In this document: one piece after another, positions 17,280 through 25,517 of the stretch | How positions within the stretch are numbered: position 1 is the stretch's first letter | Layout: every line of letters begins with the position of its first letter | NCBI GenBank assembly: GCA_017858255.1 | Contig: JAFMBV010000018.1 | Coordinates: 1-47,585, forward strand | Direction: 5' to 3' | Source of the DNA: Bacteriovoracaceae bacterium | GTDB lineage: Bacteria > Bdellovibrionota > Bacteriovoracia > Bacteriovoracales > Bacteriovoracaceae | DNA length: 47,585 bases | Program-made: the position numbers and the translations under genes | Notes under the pieces: generated by a model | The model's input: the letters and a program-made list of their open reading frames with translations, nothing else | Database searches by the model: none | What the model was told of the DNA's origin: nothing

Positions 17280-18050
17280 GTGACCCTAACAACTCAGCTG
17301 AAAGAGCTCGTTGATAATTATTTTGTCCAACATCCTCATATGAGTATGAATGCTTTGGCGAATAAGTCTGGTGTAGGGGCCACAACCTTAAGAAGAATTC
17401 GAAGTAATTCAATTAAAGGAGATCCTGTTCCTCATACCGTTCTTGGTCTTGTTAGCTCTATTACCAAGGAAAAGCGCCTCTCTATTTTAATAAAAAAATG
17501 TGAGGGCCCTATCGGCGAACTTCTTAAGGAAACATTTGGACCCTATGCTGAAGAGGGAATTACGCATCAGTATTCAGAAGACCTAAACTATTATTTAAAA
17601 GATTCAACTTCATATTTTATATATAAGCTTGCGGCCAACCGGTGTGGAACAAGCCGTTTTGAAATACAAGATAATTATGGACGCCTAGGCCTAAAAAAAT
17701 TAGAAGAATTAATGAACGCTGGTCTAATCACTGAAAAAAAAGAAGAAGAAAAACTCCATGCCACTCGTAAAGACTATGCTCTCGATGTGAATATGGTCGC
17801 CAATCATATGCCTCAGTTAGTCTCCCACTATAAACCAGAGGAAATTAGTGAAGGAAATAATCTCTTTTATACGATGAGTGAAGGTCTTAATGAAGACGGT
17901 ATAAAGAAAGTCAAAGAAGTACAGAAAGAAGCAATAAAGAAAATAATGATTATTATGCAGTCACCATTTTACGAGGGAAATATTCCCTATTTTACTTTGG
18001 ATATGGCAGATACTTTAAAAATGCCTAAGATCAAAGGAGCCTTACAATGA
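17280..18050 (+). CDS. TIGR02147-like transcriptional regulator
   Basis: This is a protein of about 256 residues. The N-terminal part (LVDNYFVQHPHMSMNALANK, then SGVGATTLRRIRSN) looks like a helix-turn-helix. The C-terminal half resembles the TIGR02147/DUF4423 family known from Fibrobacter and Bdellovibrio-group genomes, with a winged-helix-like ADNR-type segment (YGRLGLKKLEELMNAGLI). A TTG at 17265 is also possible, but GGGAGAG sits 7 nt before the GTG at 17280, which is preferred. Its TGA overlaps the ATG of the next gene (ATGA at 18047-18050), so it is translated together with the secreted GEITGAG protein. It probably binds DNA; the target and signal are unknown. Confidence 0.7.
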   Translation: MTLTTQLKELVDNYFVQHPHMSMNALANKSGVGATTLRRIRSNSIKGDPVPHTVLGLVSSITKEKRLSILIKKCEGPIGELLKETFGPYAEEGITHQYSEDLNYYLKDSTSYFIYKLAANRCGTSRFEIQDNYGRLGLKKLEELMNAGLITEKKEEEKLHATRKDYALDVNMVANHMPQLVSHYKPEEISEGNNLFYTMSEGLNEDGIKKVKEVQKEAIKKIMIIMQSPFYEGNIPYFTLDMADTLKMPKIKGALQ

Positions 18051-18406
18051 AATCTATGATCCTGTTAATTACCTTGACCCTTTTTAGTTCCTTAGCACTA
18101 GCTGGAGAAATAACTGGTGCTGGTCAGGCCATTGAAGTTTTGAAGGCCCATAATATAAGTATCAATCAGCTTCAGCAGAGAGGACTAAAGGTTCTTTTAG
18201 GCGAGATTACTGGCGCTGGAAAAAGGTTGGACCTTGATAGGATTAATATGATTGTAACAGGGAGCAAAGTATTAGAGATGCAGCAGGCCAGCCATATCGA
18301 ATTTAAGCACCCAAGTCAGGCAAGAAGCCTAAAAGATGTGAGGCATTTAGAATTTAACCACATCAAAGTTAAGGTCTCTCAGGTTAAGGGAATTATTTAT
18401 AAATAA
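18047..18406 (+). CDS. Secreted protein with repeated GEITGAG motif
   Basis: This 119-residue product has a Sec signal peptide; cleavage after LALA would leave GEITGAG as the mature N-terminus. The same seven residues recur exactly at positions 52-58, 32 residues later. Five of the seven codons differ between the copies, all synonymously, so the peptide rather than the DNA is conserved. The rest is short beta-like segments (HIEFKHPS, HLEFNHIKVKVSQVKG). The start overlaps the stop of the TIGR02147-like gene by 4 nt. The gene is not one I recognise. A secreted signal, adhesin or envelope component whose level is tied to the regulator is an inference. Confidence 0.7.
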   Translation: MKSMILLITLTLFSSLALAGEITGAGQAIEVLKAHNISINQLQQRGLKVLLGEITGAGKRLDLDRINMIVTGSKVLEMQQASHIEFKHPSQARSLKDVRHLEFNHIKVKVSQVKGIIYK

Positions 18407-18979
18407 CTAATATTCTCGTTGAAGAGGGTCTAAAGAAAGCTCATTAATATGGATGCCCTTGGGTTGGTTAATAAGCCAGATGACGTATTCGGCAACCTTT
18501 TCTAATGAAAGAGTTTTCCTTCCTGGGTTTTGTTCGGCCCGATTGTCTAGAGTACCAAAAGATAAATGGGTGACCAGAGGGGCATTGTCCCATACTGATT
18601 GTAAACTTAGACTAGAACTAAGCTCTCTTAATGCTCGCTTTTCAAAATGATAGAGATTTCTCTTTCCTCTATGAACACGGTCTGTCGTTGAGCCAATATT
18701 GATGATACGACGATCAAGATAACCTTTATCATACCAATCACAGAAAATTTTATGGGCCAATAAACTTTGATTAAAAAAGTAGTTAGCATATAGGTTTACG
18801 AAGCAATCGTAATCATCTGCGAGGGTGACAATCTTTTTTATTAGGCCATAGGGGTTTTCACTGAAGTCATAACCATTCTCTCTACTAATTGTCAGGCAAA
18901 CATGTCCTTCTCTCTCAAATGCTTTAACAATTTCGCAACATAAATCCTTCTTACGATTACCAGTGATTAGAATCTTCAT
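18407..18979 (-). CDS. Short-chain dehydrogenase-like protein of phage type
   Basis: This 190-residue Rossmann-fold protein starts MKILITGNRKKDLCCEIV and retains the SDR-style NIGSTTD segment and a YxxxK pair (YHFEK near residue 110). It is shorter than standard SDRs (~250). The pattern (GHVCLTISRENGYDF, then IINIGSTTDR, then LYHFEKRALREL) resembles compact NAD(P)-binding proteins that I associate with marine T4-like phages, so horizontal transfer is possible. The substrate is unknown. Its stop abuts that of the GEITGAG gene, and it is divergent from the radical SAM gene at 19099. Confidence 0.7.
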   Translation of the reverse strand: MKILITGNRKKDLCCEIVKAFEREGHVCLTISRENGYDFSENPYGLIKKIVTLADDYDCFVNLYANYFFNQSLLAHKIFCDWYDKGYLDRRIINIGSTTDRVHRGKRNLYHFEKRALRELSSSLSLQSVWDNAPLVTHLSFGTLDNRAEQNPGRKTLSLEKVAEYVIWLINQPKGIHINELSLDPLQREY

Positions 18980-19098
18980 TTCGTCCTACCCTTATAACTT
19001 TCTTTCAGCACGTATTGTTTCATTTGGACTACTTTGTTGCAAATTAAGCCTATTTACCGACTGTTTTAATTTTGAGTGAAGTTAGGTAGATTAAGGTC

Positions 19099-20145
19099 AT
19101 GAGTTTAAAGACTAAGTTTTGTAAAAAACCTTTCACTTGGTTAGAGCTAGGGCGACATGAACAGGGAGCAGTTCATTGTCATAGCTGCTGTCCTTCTTGG
19201 CTTCCTGAAATAGTTGGAGATTTAAACAGGGAAACGATCGATGAAATTTGGAATGGGGAGGTTTATCGTAGAATCCGTCGCTCTATCTTAGATGGAAGCT
19301 TTCGTTATTGTAACCATGACCTATGTCCATTAATTAGCGACAACAGGTTACCTGAACGCTCTGATGTCAAGGATCCTTACTTGGAAGACATCATAAAAAA
19401 TAAGAGAGAAGTTCTTTCAAAGGGACCTTTAGAGATTAATATGGCAAATGATTTGTCTTGTAATCTGAGCTGTCCTTCCTGCAGAACGAAAGAGATAATG
19501 CTAAGTCATGGTTCTGAGTATGAGGCCATGGTTAATATGCATGAGCAACTTTTAGAAAATGTGCTTAAGGATCTGGAGTTGTTGATTCTATGTTCTGGGG
19601 GAGACCCTTTGGCCTCCAAGTATTATCGCCAACTATTAACCACCTTGAAGGGGAGTCAGTACCCACAGCTAAAGATCCAATTAGTCACAAATGGAACCTT
19701 ACTAAATGAAGAGATGTGGCAACAGATGTCTGGTATTCATAATAACATTGGTCTTATTTGTGTCTCTGTTGATGCGGCGAAGGAATCAACCTATAGAGTT
19801 GTCAGAAGAGGTGGTGACTTTAATAAACTCAAGAAGAACTTAGATTTCCTAGGTGAACTTAGGAAGAAAAAAGCCTTTGATCTATTACAACTTGATTTTG
19901 TGGTCCAAAATCGTAATTACAATGAAATGGTAGATTTCGCGAATTGGGGTCTTACCATAGGAGCGGATATTATTAATTTCCAAAGAATCGTAAATTGGGG
20001 CACCTTTTCAGACGAGGGGTTTTTAGAGCAAGCCGTCTATTTAAAAGGACATAAGAATAACCAACACTTTGTTCGTACTCTTAATGATCCTATTTTTGAT
20101 AAAGATGAAGTTATGCTCGGTAATCTTTATGAGTTTAAGAAATAA
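19099..20145 (+). CDS. Radical SAM protein with N-terminal SPASM-like cysteines
   Basis: This is a 348-residue protein. An N-terminal block with Cys8, Cys27, Cys30-Cys31, Cys71 and Cys76 (including EIWNGEVYRRIRRS, typical of SPASM regions) precedes the radical SAM motif CNLSCPSC (Cys121, 125, 128) and a CSGGDP SAM-binding motif. Placing the auxiliary-cluster domain before the catalytic domain is the twitch-type layout also seen at 5658. It generates a 5'-deoxyadenosyl radical for an unknown modification. No obvious peptide substrate gene is adjacent. Gene order with the divergent SDR hints at small-molecule or sugar chemistry, which is only inference. Confidence 0.82.
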   Translation: MSLKTKFCKKPFTWLELGRHEQGAVHCHSCCPSWLPEIVGDLNRETIDEIWNGEVYRRIRRSILDGSFRYCNHDLCPLISDNRLPERSDVKDPYLEDIIKNKREVLSKGPLEINMANDLSCNLSCPSCRTKEIMLSHGSEYEAMVNMHEQLLENVLKDLELLILCSGGDPLASKYYRQLLTTLKGSQYPQLKIQLVTNGTLLNEEMWQQMSGIHNNIGLICVSVDAAKESTYRVVRRGGDFNKLKKNLDFLGELRKKKAFDLLQLDFVVQNRNYNEMVDFANWGLTIGADIINFQRIVNWGTFSDEGFLEQAVYLKGHKNNQHFVRTLNDPIFDKDEVMLGNLYEFKK

Positions 20146-20170
20146 GCTCAAGGTCCGCCGTTTTTCAGTC

Positions 20171-21505
20171 TTATTGACAAAACCTTTGACCTCTCTTGAG
20201 CAGACCATCAATCTCTTTATATTCTAAAGAAATGGGAGAGAAACCACAGTCCATTTTCTCTTTATCACGTTTAACATCAGTTATTTTCTTGTGGAGTTTA
20301 CCTAAGTTTTGACGTCCTTGTTGCCAAAGCTTATGAAAGTCTTTATTGAAATCTAGTAAAACCTCTTTTGCCTCAATCTCTTTTAACTCAATAATATTTT
20401 CTATGTGATTAAACTCACTAGAATAGGACCAGTTAAAGGACCCTGTTAAGAGAAGGTGGTCGTCTATAATAATATATTTAGAATGCATTTGCTTTGTTAG
20501 GTATGCCGCAGTTTTAAGGTGGAAGAACTTTAGACGAATGTCGACATTTTCATGGCCCTCATAATTATCTTTTGCCAAAAAAGCAGCATAGTTCATACTT
20601 GAAGAACATTTACGATCAAATTCATCAGAGCAGTTCTTTATTTTCATTTTTGCCCTTTTTGATGCCCACTCATATTCGCCCATTGTTACGACAATTTGAA
20701 TTTTTATACCTCTTTTTGCTGCTCTAACTAAAGCATTATAGATGGGGCGTAGTTTTAGGCGGGTAGTAGCTATTTCGATTTTGTCACTTGCTTCGTCAAT
20801 AGCGCGAACAACTTCTTTTGTCAGACGAAAGCCTACATCGTTACTCTTTTTTCGTAATTGGCCATTTCGAGCTAAAAAGTTGTTTCGATTAAAGTAAACT
20901 TTTCCGATACTTGGACTTGTCTTTTCAAATGTATAGGGACGTACTTCCTTTTTATGACCAATTTCTTTGCTAATATTCCAGAGGAAATCAAACTCTTCCT
21001 GAAATTGTTGGGCCATATCTCCCTCTTGGTCAAAGAAGAGAATGTTTTCATTGTAATTCTTAAGGGAGCCGATAGACCAATTTGCTGACCCTGAGATGAC
21101 GCTGCCATCTGCTCTATTACCATCTATGACCGCAAACTTATGATGCATTTTCTTTGAAGAAGAAAGCGCACGAGCGTCAATTCCGATTTTCTCGAGAGTT
21201 AACATCTTTGCTAAATTCTCTTCTTTAGAAGAATAGCCTTCAAAAATAAGGCGAATTGAAAGTTCATTAGAATTAATACGGTTTTGAATTTCTTTAGTCT
21301 TTAAAAAGGTAATAATTGAACTTTGATCAGAGGCCTCTAAATTGTAGAGGGCCAGGTCAATTCTTTCACGGGCCGTTTTTAAGCGGGTAACAATGGCGCT
21401 AAAAGTGTCATCGTAAGGGTGAAAGAGAACACTTACTTCTGCAAGGGTGATATTGCTGAAAATGATTAGTGTGAGGAGGATGGCTACATTTTTAATGTTC
21501 TTCAT
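20171..21505 (-). CDS. Secreted phospholipase D-like protein with two HKD motifs
   Basis: This 444-residue protein has a signal peptide (about 22 residues). Two HxKxxxxD motifs are visible: MHHKFAVID (His121, Lys123, Asp128), followed by SGSANWS, and MHSKYIIID near residue 340, followed by TGSFNWS. Both halves of the PLD active site are therefore intact. Substrates could be phospholipids, cardiolipin or nucleic acid (Nuc-type); the sequence does not decide. An AGGAA ribosome site lies 7 nt upstream. Export suggests a role in the periplasm or against other cells. Confidence 0.9.
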   Translation of the reverse strand: MKNIKNVAILLTLIIFSNITLAEVSVLFHPYDDTFSAIVTRLKTARERIDLALYNLEASDQSSIITFLKTKEIQNRINSNELSIRLIFEGYSSKEENLAKMLTLEKIGIDARALSSSKKMHHKFAVIDGNRADGSVISGSANWSIGSLKNYNENILFFDQEGDMAQQFQEEFDFLWNISKEIGHKKEVRPYTFEKTSPSIGKVYFNRNNFLARNGQLRKKSNDVGFRLTKEVVRAIDEASDKIEIATTRLKLRPIYNALVRAAKRGIKIQIVVTMGEYEWASKRAKMKIKNCSDEFDRKCSSSMNYAAFLAKDNYEGHENVDIRLKFFHLKTAAYLTKQMHSKYIIIDDHLLLTGSFNWSYSSEFNHIENIIELKEIEAKEVLLDFNKDFHKLWQQGRQNLGKLHKKITDVKRDKEKMDCGFSPISLEYKEIDGLLKRGQRFCQ

Positions 21506-21782
21506 GGTCTGTTCCTAAAAAAGATTATGGGCATTGTTACCATGGTATTTTGATCCTATAAATTAGAATGTTTTTATCTATCCTATCTTAAAATTAGATA
21601 TAATCTTAGTGACACCTCTTCGTTTTAGTTTATTAAAATCAGGCACTTAAGGGGGGTTTTGTTTTTAGTTTAAGACCTTTTTACTCTGTCATTTTCTCTA
21701 AATTCAAACTTAATATTACCAATGATTGTCATAGCTTGGGCCACAAACCATGATTTAGGAAGACATAAGTTTCACGGAGGAA

Positions 21783-22637
21783 ATGATGACAGTTGCGGCA
21801 AACGTATTCAAAGTAATTCTTTTTAGTTTTTTTATCCTACCAATATTCGCCTATAGGCCAATTGATTTAAATCTTCTCAAAGCAAATATCGAACCACCGG
21901 TTAGTTTAGGTACTTATAACTTTGAAGGTATTGTAAAACTTTCAAACTGTAGTGGCTCTTTAGTTCGCTTTAAAGGTCAACCGCTAACAAGCAAGGCAAT
22001 CGTTTTAACGAATGGTCATTGCGTGAGTCGTAGATTTATCAAACCTGGAACAAATATTATTAATCAGAGAGATCGCAGACGGATGAAAGTGGCAGACACA
22101 AATATGCGTTTTATTAGAATCCGTGCAGAAAAAATTCTCTATGCCACGATGACTGGAACTGATGCCGCACTTTTTCGTATCGAACAAACTTTTGAAGAGT
22201 TGGAGAGTAAAGGAATTAAGGCCTTTGAACTCTCGGATGTAAGGGCATACCTTAATACTGAGATTGAAGTAATCTCTGGTTATTGGGAAAGAGGCTACTC
22301 TTGTCAGCTTGAAGAGTTTGTTCATGAGTTACGTGAGCAAGATTGGGTCTTTCAAGATTCTCTTCGTTATAGTCGACCAGGTTGTGAAACGATTGGTGGT
22401 ACAAGTGGTTCCCCAATAATTGATAAAATAAAAAGAGTCGTCATTGGCGTTAATAATTCAGGTAATGAGTCTGGTCGTGAGTGTACGATGAATAATCCTT
22501 GTGAAGTAGATGCCAATGGAAATATTCAGGCCATTAAAGGGGCGTCATATGGTCAACAAACCTATTGGTTTTATGACTGCTTAACAAGTGATTATGAGAT
22601 TGATCCAAGTATTGAAGGTTGTCTGTTACAAAAATAA
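21783..22637 (+). CDS. Secreted trypsin-like serine protease
   Basis: This 284-residue protein has an N-terminal hydrophobic signal (ILFSFFILPIFA). It shows a chymotrypsin-fold triad: His79 in LTNGHC, Asp127 in GTDAALFRIE, Ser208 in GGTSGSPI. Several cysteines could form disulfides. Two ATGs are adjacent (21783 and 21786). The GGAGG at 21776-21780 is 5 nt from the second, so translation may start at 21786. The protease is probably released or periplasmic, and a propeptide of ~25 residues may be removed. A strong bidirectional hairpin follows the stop. Confidence 0.9.
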   Translation: MMTVAANVFKVILFSFFILPIFAYRPIDLNLLKANIEPPVSLGTYNFEGIVKLSNCSGSLVRFKGQPLTSKAIVLTNGHCVSRRFIKPGTNIINQRDRRRMKVADTNMRFIRIRAEKILYATMTGTDAALFRIEQTFEELESKGIKAFELSDVRAYLNTEIEVISGYWERGYSCQLEEFVHELREQDWVFQDSLRYSRPGCETIGGTSGSPIIDKIKRVVIGVNNSGNESGRECTMNNPCEVDANGNIQAIKGASYGQQTYWFYDCLTSDYEIDPSIEGCLLQK

Positions 22638-22642
22638 ATTAA

Positions 22643-22691
22643 AAGCATAGAAGAGAGGTTTGGGATTGGGCGGACACTCTCTTCTATGCTT
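22643..22691. terminator. Bidirectional terminator hairpin between convergent genes
   Basis: AAGCATAGAAGAGAG at 22643-22657 pairs perfectly with CTCTCTTCTATGCTT at 22677-22691: a 15-bp stem with a 19-nt loop, located between two convergent stops. The flanks are A/T-rich but lack a long T tract. Confidence 0.75.
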
Positions 22692-22702
22692 ATATTAGTC
22701 CT

Positions 22703-23317
22703 TTATAGGACCTGACATCTTGTTAAGGGTACTTCATTTTGTAATCGATTACATTTGTTCATGGCCTTTTGGCAGGCTTGTCTAGCAACTCCTGTTCCTT
22801 GTGTTCCTGTTGCTTGACCTGAAAATTTACGAATATCTTTTCCCCAAACAGTCTCTAGCACTACTTGGCAAGATCTTGTCACTTGTGGACGACGTGGCGC
22901 TTTCTTTTGGGCAACAATGATAACTTTCTTAACTTTAATATTACCTTTTAGGTGAATCTGCCATTTTCCTTGATCCGGTCCAGGGGAGCGAAATGAAATG
23001 CGGTGATAGTTTCCTTGATTTCTAAAGTCTGGTCTATTTCCATCGATTGTCTCAATCCTTGATTCATCTCTGCCGACTTTTAAATGAGCTTCACCAAAGC
23101 CTCTGGCAGATTTTGCTACTAGGACTACTCTCTTTAGGTCCCATTTCTTAAAGTTAATCCGTGGATGTTTTTTAGTGATTTCTTGTTTTAAGAATAGAAC
23201 GGATTGACCCTTAAAAATTTGGCCGCCATATTCGATTTCCAGTCTTTGATTTTGTTGGGCCCGCGCAGAAACCATTAAGGTCATCATCATCGCTACTACA
23301 GTTAAACAAGTTTTCAT
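22703..23317 (-). CDS. Secreted basic protein, unknown function
   Basis: This 204-residue protein has a signal peptide (ends VSARA-QQ) and an excellent AGGAG ribosome site. Residues ~25-135 look like a beta-sandwich (strands such as HRISFRSPGP and KWQIHLKGNIKVKKVIIVAQK). The C-terminal ~60 residues are basic and carry four cysteines (SCQVVLETVWG, QACQKAMNKCNRL, RCQVL), probably two disulfides. This C-terminal module may be a separate small domain. The high positive charge might suit binding to nucleic acid, LPS or peptidoglycan, but no family is recognised. Confidence 0.75.
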   Translation of the reverse strand: MKTCLTVVAMMMTLMVSARAQQNQRLEIEYGGQIFKGQSVLFLKQEITKKHPRINFKKWDLKRVVLVAKSARGFGEAHLKVGRDESRIETIDGNRPDFRNQGNYHRISFRSPGPDQGKWQIHLKGNIKVKKVIIVAQKKAPRRPQVTRSCQVVLETVWGKDIRKFSGQATGTQGTGVARQACQKAMNKCNRLQNEVPLTRCQVL

Positions 23318-23618
23318 TCTCTCTCCTAGGCTTGTTTTTTATTGGAGTTATTCTCCTGATTCTGTTGTAGAAAAAACCACGTGGGCTTGGATAGAGGCAA
23401 ACTGGCACCACGGGGTATTTTAAAGGCCGATGTCAGAACTTTTCATCTTCTTACACAAAATAATTTGATTGCAGTATCAAATTGACCATCTTCTCAGTCA
23501 TTTGGTTTTGATAGTGAATAGAGCGGCCTATAAATAGAGAATCTTTGGAGGTATCATTTAGGTTGATATTGATTAGGGTTTTTCTTCTAGTTGGTTTTCA
23601 CGGGCACTTTGTGGCTTC
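23318..23618. other. 301-bp intergenic region, no gene seen
   Basis: No convincing coding frame is visible. It contains the upstream region of the basic secreted-protein gene (minus strand), including the inverted repeat at 23462-23483 and a small GGAG/CTCC hairpin near 23344. No tRNA-like or ncRNA structure was recognised by eye. Confidence 0.5.
23462..23483. promoter_or_regulatory. Inverted repeat, candidate operator
   Basis: AATTTGAT, 6 nt, ATCAAATT: a perfect 8-bp inverted repeat about 145 bp upstream of the start at 23317. The size and symmetry fit a dimeric regulator site. There is no T tract, so a terminator for the lipoprotein gene ending at 23619 is less likely. Confidence 0.3.
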
Positions 23619-24584
23619 TTAGTTATAGTTTCTCTCAAAGAGCCATGCCACATAAACTTCTAAGTCATCAATAGAAGTTGCTTCACAGCCCGCCATATCG
23701 CGTAGGTCACAAAGAGCATCCGCAAATTGAGTTACATCCTGGCAAAGAGTATTGAAAGTTGTGCCAAGATTATTAAGGTCACCAGTATTATTGCCGCTAA
23801 AGTTTACGTTTATTATGATGTCGATAAAGTTATTCAAGAGAACAATTCCGCGGCAAAGCCTTTGTTTATCGGTAGTAGGCACACCTGTCGTAATATCAGT
23901 TGTGCCATTATAGGGGGTATTGGCGCTATTACATGTTCCTGATTGTCCTGCACCATCATCAAGAGCATCCGTTATTACCGCAAAGTTTGCTCCACCAGTA
24001 TTGTAAGTATAGAGACAATTATTAGCTTCTGGATTTGTTCCAGCACCTTTATTGCCCAAGGCATCGGCATTCCCATGGTAATTCAACCAACGACCTAGGT
24101 TTACAAGAATCATATAGAGGGCTTGAACATTGAGGTTTGTTGCGTCTCTAAGACCAAAAACTGAGATTCTATTAGCACTTGAGGAAGTTGTATTTGAACC
24201 AGAATATAAAATCGTATCGATAGCTTGTTGAAGCGTGAGAAAGTCTGTATCTGTGGCCGATGTCATTAATCCAGAAGTGCTAAAGCCCGAAAGGGAGCCA
24301 AAGAAACCACCTGCAGTTGAATTTAAGCCTGTTAAGTCATTCGCAAAGAAGTTGACGGTAGAGTAGTTCGCTTCACAGGCATAAGTTGTGGCATAAACTG
24401 CGATATAACGATTATTAGAGCTTTGGTAGCCGACTTCATCAAGTACCTCACGGGCCTTCGAACACTCTCTATCAGTGAGCAGAAAGTTTGCTTGATCAAT
24501 GGCCGTTGCCACTTCTTCACTTTCTCCACCACAGGCAGATAAGAGAAGAAGAAGAATGAAAAGGTAGAAGAAGCCTCTATTCAT
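23619..24584 (-). CDS. Lipoprotein of unknown function
   Basis: This 321-residue product has a classical lipobox (LSAC, Cys18) followed by GGESEE. Residues ~25-75 are helical (AIDQANFLLTDRECSKARE, then YIAVYATTYACEANY) and resemble tetratricopeptide-like helices. Later parts are rich in Asn, Thr, Ser and Gly (NTGGANFAVI, NNTGDLNNLGT). Seven or more cysteines suggest disulfides. It lies 74 bp downstream of the barrel gene on the same strand, so it may be its outer-membrane partner. No family named. Confidence 0.75.
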   Translation of the reverse strand: MNRGFFYLFILLLLLSACGGESEEVATAIDQANFLLTDRECSKAREVLDEVGYQSSNNRYIAVYATTYACEANYSTVNFFANDLTGLNSTAGGFFGSLSGFSTSGLMTSATDTDFLTLQQAIDTILYSGSNTTSSSANRISVFGLRDATNLNVQALYMILVNLGRWLNYHGNADALGNKGAGTNPEANNCLYTYNTGGANFAVITDALDDGAGQSGTCNSANTPYNGTTDITTGVPTTDKQRLCRGIVLLNNFIDIIINVNFSGNNTGDLNNLGTTFNTLCQDVTQFADALCDLRDMAGCEATSIDDLEVYVAWLFERNYN

Positions 24585-24658
24585 AAAGATATTTTAACCT
24601 ATTGAGGTGACAATTGGGCAGGGGTAAGAAAAATCCCAAGTCCGATCATTGAGGTCGG

Positions 24659-25396
24659 TTAATAGTGGTAGCTTAAGCCCGCGCTTAGCCTGGCATCCGT
24701 CTTTTTTATGCCTTGGGGAGGGCGAGAGTCTCGTTTAATGGTGTATTCAAGAATTTGGGAAAAAGACCCAAGAAATTTAGTTTCAAGCCCTGTACTAAAG
24801 CGAAATCGACCGTCACCCGTATCTTCTAAATTAGGTTGGTAATAAAGTGTTGAACTAATATTGTAGTTTTTCTTTTTATAAAGATAACTAAGATAGAGGT
24901 TTCCTCTTGGGTTTTCTGGATCATCGGTTCCTATAAGGTCTTCTTTTTCATAGAAGGCACCAAGACCGCTAAAAAGAGACTGATGCTCATTTTTAAATAA
25001 CTGGAGACGAAGGCCACCGCCTGCAAGAATTCGAAGAGTTAGGTTCTCAAATTTATTGAACTCAGTCTGTTGAAAAATTTCGCCAAAAGTACGAGAAGTG
25101 AACTCTCTGGTGTAGCGAAGATGAATATCACCCTGTCTGGTGTCTTCTCTGGAGAAGCTTTTCCCATAGCGGTAACTAGCGAGAAAGATAAAATTACTGC
25201 GACCATTAGTCATCATATTGAGGGTATTAAATTGAATAAGCGTCTTATCAACATTGCCTCTTTGGTCATTTAAGCGAACACCTGTTGAGCCCGTTAGATT
25301 TCGGCCTTGGAGTTTTTCTTGTCTAAGTGACTCAATATTGAGAAAGGCAAAGGTGGAGTTCAAAAAGAGCAGGTAAAAAAGGATTAATTTTGTCAT
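24659..25396 (-). CDS. DUF481-like outer-membrane beta-barrel protein
   Basis: This 245-residue protein has a signal peptide (ends NSTFA). It is made of amphipathic strands typical of the DUF481 (YdiY-like) barrel family: NFIFLASYRYGKSFSR, HLRYTREFTSRTFGEIFQQT, ILAGGGLRLQLF, and a final LSAGLSYHY ending on an aromatic residue. It should sit in the outer membrane. The function of the family is unclear; some members respond to salt. It is probably transcribed with the lipoprotein gene downstream. Confidence 0.75.
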   Translation of the reverse strand: MTKLILFYLLFLNSTFAFLNIESLRQEKLQGRNLTGSTGVRLNDQRGNVDKTLIQFNTLNMMTNGRSNFIFLASYRYGKSFSREDTRQGDIHLRYTREFTSRTFGEIFQQTEFNKFENLTLRILAGGGLRLQLFKNEHQSLFSGLGAFYEKEDLIGTDDPENPRGNLYLSYLYKKKNYNISSTLYYQPNLEDTGDGRFRFSTGLETKFLGSFSQILEYTIKRDSRPPQGIKKTDARLSAGLSYHY

Positions 25397-25517
25397 GTTT
25401 TAACTGTGACAAAGACAGGGGGAATTGTAAAAGATTTCTTTATAACTATTTGGAATCAATCAATAAATCTTACTTGATAGACCTAAAACTTTATATTTTA
25501 AAACCGATAAGTCTTCT

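Noticed and set aside
18047-20145. GEITGAG protein as a RiPP precursor for the radical SAM enzyme at 19099
   Set aside because: The protein has a Sec signal rather than a leader/core layout, an oppositely oriented gene lies between the two, and no maturation protease or exporter is present.
21538-21547. TACCATGGTA palindrome upstream of the phospholipase D-like gene
   Set aside because: A single short palindrome in AT-rich DNA with no repeat copy or regulator context; expected by chance.
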